Source: Pedobacter sp. UBA1951
GTDB taxonomy: Bacteria; Bacteroidota; Bacteroidia; Sphingobacteriales; Sphingobacteriaceae
Length of the DNA: 21,383 bases
NCBI GenBank assembly: GCA_002336465.1
Contig: DDEP01000229.1
Coordinates: 7,344-28,726, forward strand
Direction of reading: 5' to 3'
Position 1 is the stretch's first letter, and each line of letters begins with the position of its first letter. Shown here piece by piece: positions 7,397 through 14,459 of this stretch. The position numbers and the translations under genes were made by a program. The notes beneath the pieces were generated by a model. It searched no databases and was not told the DNA's origin. It saw only the letters and a list, made by a program, of their open reading frames with translations.

Positions 7397-8061
7397 TTCT
7401 CTTCAGATACTTCTCTTTTCTTTTTAAACAATAGAGGCTTGATTGCCGCCCATACTACTGGAGCAAAAGTACCTAAGGCAATTGCCACGACTACAATCTC
7501 AAAATTGCGCTCTATAAAAGGTATCTTGCCTAATAAATAACCTGCAAACAATAAACTGAATATCCATGCAATGCCACCTACAAAATTATATAACGTAAAT
7601 CTACCAAAAGACATTCGTGCTGCTCCTGCAACAAAAGGAGCTATGGTTCTGAATATGGGTAAGAATCTGCTCAAAACAACAGCTTTTGAACCATGCTTTT
7701 CAAAATATTCGTGCGATTGATGGTAGTATTTGAGTTTGAGTATTTTATTTTCTTCTTTAAAAACCCTAATTCCAAAATACCTGCCTAATCTGTAATTTAA
7801 GGTATTGCCTAAAATAGCAGCAGCACTTAAGAGCATGGCCATATACCCAATATGCAACCCGGTATCACCGGCCGCAATCAATGCGCCCATAGCAAAAAGC
7901 AATGAATCTCCTGGTAAGAAAGGCGTAACCACAAAACCTGTTTCAGCAAAAATAATAATGAAGAGTATAAGATAAGTCCAGGTTCTATATTCTCTGGTAA
8001 TTGCCGCTAAAGTATCTTTAGTATCGGTAATAAGCTTTAATAACAGGTCTAAAATTTCCAA
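7393..8061 (-). CDS. DedA family integral membrane protein
   Basis: A 222-residue inner-membrane protein of the DedA/VTT superfamily. It holds the signature FAETGFVVTPFLPGDSLL (38-55) and SRFLPIFRTIAPFVAGAARM (131-150). The acidic pair Glu40/Asp52 and arginines Arg132/Arg138 line up with the residues known to be essential in E. coli YqjA (E39, D51, R130, R136). DedA relatives are linked to membrane-potential homeostasis and to flipping of undecaprenyl phosphate or phospholipids. No ATG exists between the in-frame stop at 8098-8100 and the first membrane helix, so translation starts at a non-ATG codon, most likely TTG at 8061, downstream of GGAACC. The 3' end overlaps the zinc-enzyme gene by 4 nt. 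A promoter is visible just upstream. Confidence 0.88.
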   Translation of the reverse strand: MEILDLLLKLITDTKDTLAAITREYRTWTYLILFIIIFAETGFVVTPFLPGDSLLFAMGALIAAGDTGLHIGYMAMLLSAAAILGNTLNYRLGRYFGIRVFKEENKILKLKYYHQSHEYFEKHGSKAVVLSRFLPIFRTIAPFVAGAARMSFGRFTLYNFVGGIAWIFSLLFAGYLLGKIPFIERNFEIVVVAIALGTFAPVVWAAIKPLLFKKKREVSEEN

Positions 8062-8078
8062 GGTTCCAATTTTTTGCG

Positions 8079-8109
8079 CTAAAATAAAAATATAGTCCTA
8101 TTAAACAAG
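8079..8109 (-). promoter_or_regulatory. Promoter of the DedA gene
   Basis: On the minus strand CTTG (8106-8109), a 19-nt spacer, and TATTTTAG (8079-8086, 7/8 to TAnnTTTG) form a well-spaced promoter. The predicted start near 8075 gives a leader of about 14 nt and supports TTG 8061 as the initiation codon. Confidence 0.45.
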
Positions 8110-8130
8110 CAGCTCGTTTGCTTTTTGACA

Positions 8131-8811
8131 CTAATTATATGATAATTTATTAACTGTGAGATTGGCATTAGAAGTACCGCTTAACCATAGCAAATAATTC
8201 TTTCCTCCTTCAAAATCCATAGCATTGAGTTTTTTGACTGTTGATCCAGCAATGATTTTGATTTCCGTGCCTTTTTCTATAATGAAATTATCGGTATAGC
8301 TTTTAAATGGCAGGTTGCTGACCAAAAGTTCTTCATTAGGGAGCAAAACGTTGATATTGGAAGTTATTGCTGGGCTAAGATTTACCAGCTTTAGTTTAAA
8401 TTTACCAGTCGGTGGTGCCCCTAAATCATCTTCCATCACTAAAACATCTGGATTGGCATTCTTGTCTGTTATGGCAAAAAAAGTATAAGAAATACCAGTA
8501 ACAAAAGTAAACTTATTGGCGGGAGCTGTTTTTGAGTTACTTGAAACCGATACATTACGCTCTCCAGAAAATACATCTAAATATCCCGTACTTTCACCAA
8601 AGGTTAAATTATTTTGAATTACCTTCTGGTTATCTAAAAAGAAATCTACCTCTCCAGATGCCTGCACAGCATTTACAACCTTCACTTTAGCTTTAGGTTT
8701 TTCTTCGGCAGCAGGTGTATCGTTTTTCTTACATGCTATAAACGCAAGTAGTACTAAAAAAACTACAAGAGTTTTATTCCAAATAAATAATCTCTGTATT
8801 TGAGGGGCCAT
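8131..8811 (-). CDS. DUF4397 domain-containing lipoprotein
   Basis: A 226-residue lipoprotein. A basic/hydrophobic N-terminus ends in the lipobox FIAC with Cys27 as the acylation site, followed by KKND and a Lys/Glu/Ala/Pro linker. The rest (KVKVVNAVQASGEVDFFLDN, 43-62, and the later repeated beta-rich half from about 135) looks like DUF4397, a two-beta-sandwich domain common in Bacteroidota surface lipoproteins and of unknown function. The charged residues after the Cys are compatible with surface export, but that is inference. It lies downstream of dnaN, behind a strong hairpin, so it is probably expressed separately; no convincing promoter was found. A 69-nt gap separates it from the DedA gene. 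Confidence 0.8.
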   Translation of the reverse strand: MAPQIQRLFIWNKTLVVFLVLLAFIACKKNDTPAAEEKPKAKVKVVNAVQASGEVDFFLDNQKVIQNNLTFGESTGYLDVFSGERNVSVSSNSKTAPANKFTFVTGISYTFFAITDKNANPDVLVMEDDLGAPPTGKFKLKLVNLSPAITSNINVLLPNEELLVSNLPFKSYTDNFIIEKGTEIKIIAGSTVKKLNAMDFEGGKNYLLWLSGTSNANLTVNKLSYN

Positions 8812-8830
8812 TCTCGTTACGGTTTAGTTT

Positions 8831-8868
8831 AAAACAACAATGGCTTGATCAAAAATCAAGCCATTGTT
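8831..8868 (-). terminator. Hairpin after dnaN, probable terminator
   Basis: A perfect 14-bp stem (8836-8849 with 8855-8868; arms AACAATGGCTTGAT) has a 5-nt loop, followed on the minus strand by GTTTTAAA. The U tract is short, so termination may be incomplete. The stem ends only about 24 nt before the start of the DUF4397 gene, so it could also act as a structured leader there. Confidence 0.6.
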
Positions 8869-8891
8869 CTAAAGTATGGTGTAATAAACTA

Positions 8892-10016
8892 TTAATAGCT
8901 ATTGTTTAACATTACAGGCATTACAAGCATAAGTACATTTTCGTTTTCATCATTAGTTTGAGGAATAAGTAAACCTGCCCTGTTAGGTGTAGAAAGTTCT
9001 AAAGTAACTTCTTCTCCATTTAAATTATTCAACATCTCAATTAAGAAACGGGCATTAAATCCAATCTCTAAATCTTCGCCATCGTACTGACAGCTTAATC
9101 TTTCATGTGCTTCATTTGCAAAATCTAAATCCTCAGACGAAATATTCAGTTCGCTTCCATTGATTTTTAAACGTACCTGATGTGTAGTCTTGTTAGCAAA
9201 TATAACTACCCTACGTAAAGTATTTAAGAACAAAGCTCTATCAATGATCAGCTTGTTAGGATTATTTGCAGGTATAACCGCTTCATAATCTGGATAACGC
9301 TCATCAATTAAACGACATACCAAGTTAATATTATCAAATTTAAAGAAAGCACTTGTTGCATTGTAATCAATAGCTACATTAACATCGCTGTTTGGCAATG
9401 CAGATTTTAAAAGTGTAAGCGCTTTTTTAGGTAAAATGAAAGAAGACGCTTTATCAGCTTTACAATCGTTACGGGTATATCTTACTAATTTATGTGCATC
9501 AGTAGCTACAAAAGTGATGTTTTGAGGTGAAAGCTGGCAGAAAACCCCTGTCATTGCCGGACGTAACTCATCATTACTTACAGCAAAGATAGTTTTGGTG
9601 ATGGCTTCGCTCAAAACAGAAGCTGGCATGTTTAACGACGATGCGTTATCTACTACAGGAATTTTCGGGAAATCATCTGCATTCTCGCCGCTTAATTTAT
9701 ATTTACCATCTCCAGCACTGATCTCAATAGCAAAATTGTTATCATCTATAATAAAGGTAATGGGCTGATCTGGTAATGTTTTTAAAGTATCCAACAAGAT
9801 TTTAGACGGAACAGCTACTCTTCCTTCTTCTTTAGATTCTACTGATAAAGAAGTCGTCATACTGGTTTGCAAATCAGTAGCCGAAATGGTCAATAATCCA
9901 TCTTTGATTTCAAACAAGAAATTTTCTAAGATAGGCAGAACTGTACTGCTGCTCGAAGCACCGTTAACTATTTGTAAATGTTTTAATAATGTTGATGTTG
10001 ATACTATAAATCTCAT
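8892..10016 (-). CDS. dnaN: DNA polymerase III sliding clamp, beta subunit
   Basis: A 374-residue protein of standard length for the bacterial beta clamp, the dimeric ring that tethers DNA polymerase III to DNA. The three clamp domains are recognisable: domain 1 opens MRFIVSTSTLLKHLQIV and contains LPILENFLFEI and ATDLQTSMTT; domain 2 holds GVFCQLSPQNITFVATDAHK; domain 3 contains VVIFANKTTHQVRL and GFNARFLIEMLNNL, and it ends MLVMPVMLNNSY in place of the E. coli-type MPMRL. It follows gldG by 33 nt on the same strand, an arrangement also known from other Bacteroidota. It also has its own perfect -7 box, so it need not depend on gldFG transcription. Confidence 0.97.
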   Translation of the reverse strand: MRFIVSTSTLLKHLQIVNGASSSSTVLPILENFLFEIKDGLLTISATDLQTSMTTSLSVESKEEGRVAVPSKILLDTLKTLPDQPITFIIDDNNFAIEISAGDGKYKLSGENADDFPKIPVVDNASSLNMPASVLSEAITKTIFAVSNDELRPAMTGVFCQLSPQNITFVATDAHKLVRYTRNDCKADKASSFILPKKALTLLKSALPNSDVNVAIDYNATSAFFKFDNINLVCRLIDERYPDYEAVIPANNPNKLIIDRALFLNTLRRVVIFANKTTHQVRLKINGSELNISSEDLDFANEAHERLSCQYDGEDLEIGFNARFLIEMLNNLNGEEVTLELSTPNRAGLLIPQTNDENENVLMLVMPVMLNNSY

Positions 10017-10035
10017 AGCTTGTTAAGTATAAATT

Positions 10036-10043
10036 CAAAAGTA
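10036..10043 (-). promoter_or_regulatory. -7 promoter box of dnaN
   Basis: On the minus strand TACTTTTG is a perfect TAnnTTTG box 19 nt before the dnaN ATG, in the gap just after the gldG stop. The -33 side (TTAA about 20 nt upstream, inside the gldG end) is a poor match. Confidence 0.5.
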
Positions 10044-10049
10044 TGAAAA

Positions 10050-11732
10050 TTACTTTGCATACTTAAGTTTACGGTAATAATGTTGAAAAATTGCAAAAAA
10101 TATTAACAAAGTAATTGGCAATAGCGTATTGATCAATTGCCACTTTATCTTTTCCTTTTTGATCAGTGCTTTATCAAGTAGCCTGATCTTAACTTCTTTA
10201 TTGCGCAACTCTATAAGATTATCATGATTTGCCAAGTAATCTACTAGGTTAAGTAACAAAGCTTTGTTTCCATAATTCTGCTGACTAAACCTATCAAATC
10301 CTAATGAGAAAGGCGATCCATCTGTATTACTGATTTGGTTTACAAAAACGTCTCCATCTCCTATTACCACCATTTTTGCAGGTTTACTTGTTTCTGCAGG
10401 TTCAAACTGTTCTGTAATCGTAGCCGGTACGGGTCTGTTTAAAAATACTGATTTAAAACTGCCTTCAAGCAAAACCCCAACTGTTTGAGGCTTTCCGCTA
10501 AGTTCTTGTGCTTTAGGTTGCTGCTCAAGCTCTTGTAAGGAAAGCACTTTAGGTATATTATGCAATTTATTGTAGGGAGAAGTAGTTAAAATAACATGCT
10601 TTGCAACATGCTTAATTGCAATGGTATCTACAGTGCTCGCAAATTCGCCTTTAACATGATCAATATTTTTAACCACACTTTGCGCGGTATCAGGAAATAA
10701 AAGAGGATAATAAACCCATGGAGCCAACTGGATATCACCGCCTGGGCTACCGGGAGTTGATACAGGAATTTCAGCACAGTTTAAATCCGCTATTAAGTTA
10801 TAGTTAATTCTTGCTCCGTACTCAAAAAGCATATCATCTAGGTTAAGGTCATGCGCAATGGCCATATGAGGTTTCCCATCGGCCAGTTCCTGCAAATCAA
10901 AGCGAACCTGATCTAAAGACCATATCACGCTACCACCTTTCATTACAAAATAGTTGATCTTATATTTTTGTTCTTCCGTAAACGCTTTTTGTGGCTTAGC
11001 TATAACCAAAACCCGTAAACTGTCTAATCCTTCTTTTGTAATCTGATCTAAATTTACCCTGCCTACTACATAACTTTCTGAAAGTGTACTGATGGCGTCA
11101 TATAAATAGGCATTTGAAGGCTCTCCATTCCCTTCGGTAAAGCCAATACGTGGATTATATCCTGATATTACTTTTTTAATGGATGAAGTAAAGATGTACT
11201 CAAGGTTCTGAATAGAATTATTGATGCTTTGCTCATAACCAGCCGCTTCTCCTCCTAAGTTCTGCAATAATTTTACGGGCATCTGTTTACCGTTACTTTC
11301 TATTAAAGCCATAGGAAACACCAACTTTTCTGCAAAACCTGCATCACTTTTGATTTTCACATTGGTAGGTTTGATCCCTACCTCTAATAAATTATGAATA
11401 ACAGTATCTCTTTCTTCGGCATTCAGTCCTGCAATAGGATCAACAAAAACAATCTTAAAGTTGCCTTTGGCATAGGCCTTATAATCGTTTAAGATATCTT
11501 TTGTCGCATTTTTAAGCCTTTTAAAAGCCGCAGGCATTTCTCCATCTAAAAATACGGTTACGGTTACATCGTGCCTGTTATCTCTTAAAAGTTCTTTTGT
11601 TTTTTGTTGAAGGGTAAACTTCTTTTCTTTGGTAAAATCTATACGGGTATAAACAAAACTTGCTCCCCAGTTAACTGCAATAATTAACCCAACAAATAAA
11701 ATTATTTTAATGAACTTAGCCTTATTTACCAT
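10050..11732 (-). CDS. gldG: Gliding-motility ABC transporter auxiliary/substrate-binding protein GldG
   Basis: A 560-residue protein anchored by an N-terminal membrane helix (about 8-28) and a C-terminal helix (about 536-552), with a large extracytoplasmic region of the ABC-transporter auxiliary (GldG/DUF4350-like) type. Typical GldG stretches are the N-terminal KKFTLQQKTKELL and the later GFTEGNGEPSNAYLYDAI and VIWSLDQVRFDLQ. With GldA (ATPase) and GldF (permease) it forms an ABC transporter required for gliding in Flavobacterium johnsoniae; its substrate is unknown. The start overlaps the end of gldF by 7 nt (ATGGTAA), and an AGGAGGT Shine-Dalgarno lies 5 nt before the ATG. Confidence 0.92.
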   Translation of the reverse strand: MVNKAKFIKIILFVGLIIAVNWGASFVYTRIDFTKEKKFTLQQKTKELLRDNRHDVTVTVFLDGEMPAAFKRLKNATKDILNDYKAYAKGNFKIVFVDPIAGLNAEERDTVIHNLLEVGIKPTNVKIKSDAGFAEKLVFPMALIESNGKQMPVKLLQNLGGEAAGYEQSINNSIQNLEYIFTSSIKKVISGYNPRIGFTEGNGEPSNAYLYDAISTLSESYVVGRVNLDQITKEGLDSLRVLVIAKPQKAFTEEQKYKINYFVMKGGSVIWSLDQVRFDLQELADGKPHMAIAHDLNLDDMLFEYGARINYNLIADLNCAEIPVSTPGSPGGDIQLAPWVYYPLLFPDTAQSVVKNIDHVKGEFASTVDTIAIKHVAKHVILTTSPYNKLHNIPKVLSLQELEQQPKAQELSGKPQTVGVLLEGSFKSVFLNRPVPATITEQFEPAETSKPAKMVVIGDGDVFVNQISNTDGSPFSLGFDRFSQQNYGNKALLLNLVDYLANHDNLIELRNKEVKIRLLDKALIKKEKIKWQLINTLLPITLLIFFAIFQHYYRKLKYAK

Positions 11733-12454
11733 TTTCTACCTCCTAAAATCAATCGGGTAAGTCCTAAAAACACAACAATAAATGAAATGAAATAAACAAC
11801 ATCTCTGGTATCTAATACCCCTCTGCTTATAGACTGGTAATGCTCATTTATGCCCAAATTTGCCACAAAAGATTCTATGCCTTGAAAAGCCTGAATTTTA
11901 CTGAGCGAATCAAAACCTGTATAAGTAAAAAAGCACAGGAAAACGGCTATGGCAAATGCAACAATCTGATTTTTAGTAAGGCTAGAAGAAAATATACCAA
12001 CAGATGTAAATGCACTTCCCAATAAAATCAAGCCTATGTATGATCCAGTTGCTGCGCCACTGTCTATATTTCCTTTAGGTAAACCCAGTTGGTAAACACT
12101 ATAATAGTAAATCAGCGTAGGCAATAAAGCAAGTAATACCAAAACAATACAGGCCAAGTATTTAGCTAAAATAATCTGAATATCTGTAATGGGTTTAGTA
12201 ACCAGAAGAACATAAGTACCTTCTTTTCTTTCCTCGGCAAAAGAACGCATGGTTATGGCCGGGATCAAGAACATGAACAAGAACGGTACTAAAGAAAAAA
12301 AACCATCCAGTTCCGCATATCCGTAATCTAGAATTGAAGTATCAGGGAAAAACCAAAGCATTAAACCACAGGCCAAAAAAAACAGACCAATGGTAATATA
12401 AGCCGTTAATGAATTTAAAAAACTAAATAATTCTCTTTTAAAGACCGCTACCAT
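11726..12454 (-). CDS. gldF: Gliding-motility ABC transporter permease GldF
   Basis: A 242-residue integral membrane protein of the ABC-2 permease type with about six membrane helices. N-terminal FKRELFSFLNSLTAYITIG and the ITMRSFAEERKEGTYVLLVT segment (67-86) are typical of GldF and the NosY/ABC-2 group. It pairs with GldG (7-nt overlap) and presumably with the GldA ATPase encoded about 1.3 kb upstream on the same strand. A terminator at 12497-12531 separates it from the barrel gene upstream, so it likely has its own promoter in 12455-12500; TAACTTCG there is a 7/8 -7 match, but the spacing to TTTG is short (16 nt). Confidence 0.92.
   Translation of the reverse strand: MVAVFKRELFSFLNSLTAYITIGLFFLACGLMLWFFPDTSILDYGYAELDGFFSLVPFLFMFLIPAITMRSFAEERKEGTYVLLVTKPITDIQIILAKYLACIVLVLLALLPTLIYYYSVYQLGLPKGNIDSGAATGSYIGLILLGSAFTSVGIFSSSLTKNQIVAFAIAVFLCFFTYTGFDSLSKIQAFQGIESFVANLGINEHYQSISRGVLDTRDVVYFISFIVVFLGLTRLILGGRKW
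11738..11744 (-). promoter_or_regulatory. Strong Shine-Dalgarno sequence of gldG inside gldF
   Basis: On the minus strand AGGAGGT sits 5 nt before the gldG ATG, encoded within the last codons of gldF (Gly-Gly-Arg-Lys-Trp-stop). Such a site is uncommon in this phylum, where most starts in this window lack one. It points to coupled or independently strong initiation of gldG. Confidence 0.7.
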
Positions 12455-12496
12455 GCTTCATTTAAGTTTGCCGAAGTTATGGATATTAACCAAAAC

Positions 12497-12531
12497 AAAA
12501 AAGTCCCAGCTAAATTGCTGAGACTTTTTTT
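12497..12531 (-). terminator. Terminator after the second outer-membrane barrel gene
   Basis: Arms AAAAAAGTCCCAGC and GCTGAGACTTTTTT with one C·A mismatch close a TAAATT loop; on the minus strand it is followed by T-rich sequence (TTTTTTGTTTTGG). It cuts the barrel gene off from gldFG. Confidence 0.75.
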
Positions 12532-12548
12532 GTATTTTTTAATCTGGC

Positions 12549-13076
12549 TTATAAACCAAAGTTTAATGCAGCTCTTAAACCAATGAAAGAACTGGTCCCA
12601 TTATTTGACCAACCTTCATAACGAGCTCCAAAATCAATAGCCATTTTGTCTGCTACTGGGAACTCAACTCCTAAAGTAGGTGCATATAAGAAAGCTGTTC
12701 CTCCACCTTTTTCAGTTGAAAAAGCAGCACCTAACTGAGCCTGACCATAGAAATTTTCTGCGATGAAATATCTAACACCAGCCTTTACAGGAACTGAACC
12801 AGAACTGAATGTATTTCCTAAAGCATCTTTTTTAGTTGTAAAGCTTAAATATCCAGCTTCTCCAACAAAATTTAACTTACTTGCTATTGGAGCCTGATAA
12901 TTTAAAGAACCTCCTACACCAAAGTTGTAAAAGTCTCCAAAGCTTCCCATTGGGAATGCGAAATCAGCACCAACGCCAATTTTTGAACCGCTCATTGCTG
13001 GATCTTTTTTGTTTTGTGCATTGGCTGCAAAGCCTAAAGTTGCTACGAATGCTAATGATAATAAAATCTTTTTCAT
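12549..13076 (-). CDS. Small outer-membrane beta-barrel protein (paralogue 2)
   Basis: A 175-residue protein with a clear signal peptide (MKKILLSLAFVATLGFAANAQ, cleaved after ANA) followed by about eight amphipathic strands and a C-terminal aromatic-containing strand (LRAALNFGL), as in OmpX/OmpA-type barrels. It is a paralogue of the neighbouring 13206-13751 product: VPVKAGVRYFIAENFYGQAQ here versus FPLKGGVKYYPTEGVYFEGQ there, then FLYAPTLGVEF/FIWSPGLGTLI and FGARYEGW/LGLRYEAW. The function of this family is not established. It has a probable promoter of its own at 13136-13165, a roughly 60-nt leader, and a terminator behind it. Confidence 0.85.
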   Translation of the reverse strand: MKKILLSLAFVATLGFAANAQNKKDPAMSGSKIGVGADFAFPMGSFGDFYNFGVGGSLNYQAPIASKLNFVGEAGYLSFTTKKDALGNTFSSGSVPVKAGVRYFIAENFYGQAQLGAAFSTEKGGGTAFLYAPTLGVEFPVADKMAIDFGARYEGWSNNGTSSFIGLRAALNFGL

Positions 13077-13135
13077 ACAATGTTTTTATAGTTTTATTTC
13101 ACTAAACGTTGCAATTTTTAAACCAGTATATATTC

Positions 13136-13165
13136 CTAAAATAAATATTCCGGAAAATTGACAAA
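13136..13165 (-). promoter_or_regulatory. Candidate promoter of the second barrel gene
   Basis: On the minus strand TTTG (13162-13165), an 18-nt spacer, and TATTTTAG (13136-13143, 7/8 to TAnnTTTG). The transcript would carry a leader of about 55-60 nt, unusually long for this window. Confidence 0.4.
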
Positions 13166-13205
13166 CAAATTACTATTAAGTACTGCTTCTTAAGCTTTGT
13201 GTAAG

Positions 13206-13751
13206 TTACAAATTAAAGTTGTAAGCTACCCTTAATGCCATGAAACCAAAGTTTGTACTTTTTAGTTTTGTTTCTTTGTTTGGATTTGATACTTTCCAAG
13301 CCTCATATCTTAAGCCCAAATCTACCAAACTGTTATTTTTTTTAGATTTTATCAACGTTCCTAAACCCGGCGACCAGATAAACGAGTTTTTAGTATTATC
13401 TGAACTAGATAATGCCACACCTAACTGTCCTTCAAAATATACACCTTCTGTTGGATAATATTTAACACCGCCTTTAAGAGGAAAAGCATTAATAGATTGT
13501 AATTTATTTCCAAAGTAGTTACGTCCAAAAAAATTGGAAAAACCTATACTTCCTGTCAGTGCTATGTTTGGTTTTACAGCTACTTCCAGTTTAGCGCTTG
13601 CACCAAGTCCGATAGCGCTAACATTAGATGCATTACCTGAAGGTAAGAGCATTTCTGCCCCTAAACCCATATAAGTTTGCGCTTTTACCTTAACTGTACA
13701 TAAAATTAAAGACAGTAAAGATAAAAAGCCTACAGTTTTGATAAATTTCAT
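13206..13751 (-). CDS. Small outer-membrane beta-barrel protein (paralogue 1), coupled to gldA
   Basis: A 181-residue protein with a signal peptide (1-24, ending KVKA before QTY) and a run of alternating hydrophobic/polar strands ending in LRVAYNFNL, so an eight-strand-type outer-membrane barrel. The region from FPLKGGVKYY to LGLRYEAW matches its downstream neighbour, so the two are a tandem duplication that has diverged strongly elsewhere. Its ATG overlaps the gldA stop as ATGA, giving translational coupling to the ABC ATPase gene, which is odd for an outer-membrane protein and suggests a shared role or simply shared dosage. The gap to paralogue 2 is 129 nt and includes that gene's candidate promoter. 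Confidence 0.83.
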   Translation of the reverse strand: MKFIKTVGFLSLLSLILCTVKVKAQTYMGLGAEMLLPSGNASNVSAIGLGASAKLEVAVKPNIALTGSIGFSNFFGRNYFGNKLQSINAFPLKGGVKYYPTEGVYFEGQLGVALSSSDNTKNSFIWSPGLGTLIKSKKNNSLVDLGLRYEAWKVSNPNKETKLKSTNFGFMALRVAYNFNL

Positions 13752-14458
13752 GACGTTGTAAGTTGTTTAAAGATAGATTCAAGGTTATCGGTATGATATT
13801 CTTGTTTAAGCGCCTGCACAGATGAATTAGCTACCAGTTTTCCTTTATTAATAATGATGATATCATCGCAAAGGGCCTCAACTTCCTGCATGATATGGGT
13901 AGAGATGATAAGGGTTTTGTTTTTTCCTAAGTTCTTGATGAGGTTCCTAACCTCTGTTAACTGATTAGGATCTAGACCCGAGGTAGGTTCATCTAAAATC
14001 AGTACTTCTGGATCATGGATAATAGCTTGCGCCAGTCCAACACGCTGTCTATAACCTTTTGAAAGCATACCAATTTTCTTATGCTGTTCAACGGTAAGGC
14101 CAACTAAACCAATCACTTCTTCTACCCTTTGTTTAATATCTTTAATTTTATAAGCCTGTGCTACAAAGCTCAAAAATTCTTTTACATACATATCTGCATA
14201 TAAGGGTGTATGTTCTGGTAAATATCCTATCCGTTCTTTTACTTCTAAAGGTTGCTTAAGTATATGTTTGCCACAAATTTCTGCATAACCAGATGTAGGC
14301 TCTAAATAGCAGGTCAGCATCTTCATAGTAGTTGATTTTCCTGCACCGTTAGGTCCTAAAAAACCTAAAATACGACCGGGTTTAGCCGAAAAACTGATTT
14401 CATCAACTGCCTTTTGATCCTTATAATGTTTAGCTAAATTAAATACTTCAACACTCAC
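13748..14458 (-). CDS. gldA: Gliding-motility ABC transporter ATPase GldA
   Basis: A 236-residue ABC ATPase. Walker A is GPNGAGKST (35-43), the signature LSKGYRQRV (132-140), Walker B VLILDEPTSGLDP (152-164) and the switch His188 in STHIM; the Q-loop position reads YLPEHTPLY, with Glu as often seen in this ABC-2/CcmA-like group. The length and sequence fit GldA, partner of GldF and GldG. It starts at a GTG (14456-14458): ATG is unavailable and SVEVFNLAKHYKDQKAVDEI matches the usual start of GldA proteins. It lies 1 nt after the stop of the phosphodiesterase gene and overlaps the following barrel gene by 4 nt, so the three are one operon. A general ABC-2 ATPase is the alternative reading, but the nearby gldFG supports GldA. 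Confidence 0.88.
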   Translation of the reverse strand: MSVEVFNLAKHYKDQKAVDEISFSAKPGRILGFLGPNGAGKSTTMKMLTCYLEPTSGYAEICGKHILKQPLEVKERIGYLPEHTPLYADMYVKEFLSFVAQAYKIKDIKQRVEEVIGLVGLTVEQHKKIGMLSKGYRQRVGLAQAIIHDPEVLILDEPTSGLDPNQLTEVRNLIKNLGKNKTLIISTHIMQEVEALCDDIIIINKGKLVANSSVQALKQEYHTDNLESIFKQLTTS

Positions 14459-14459
14459 G

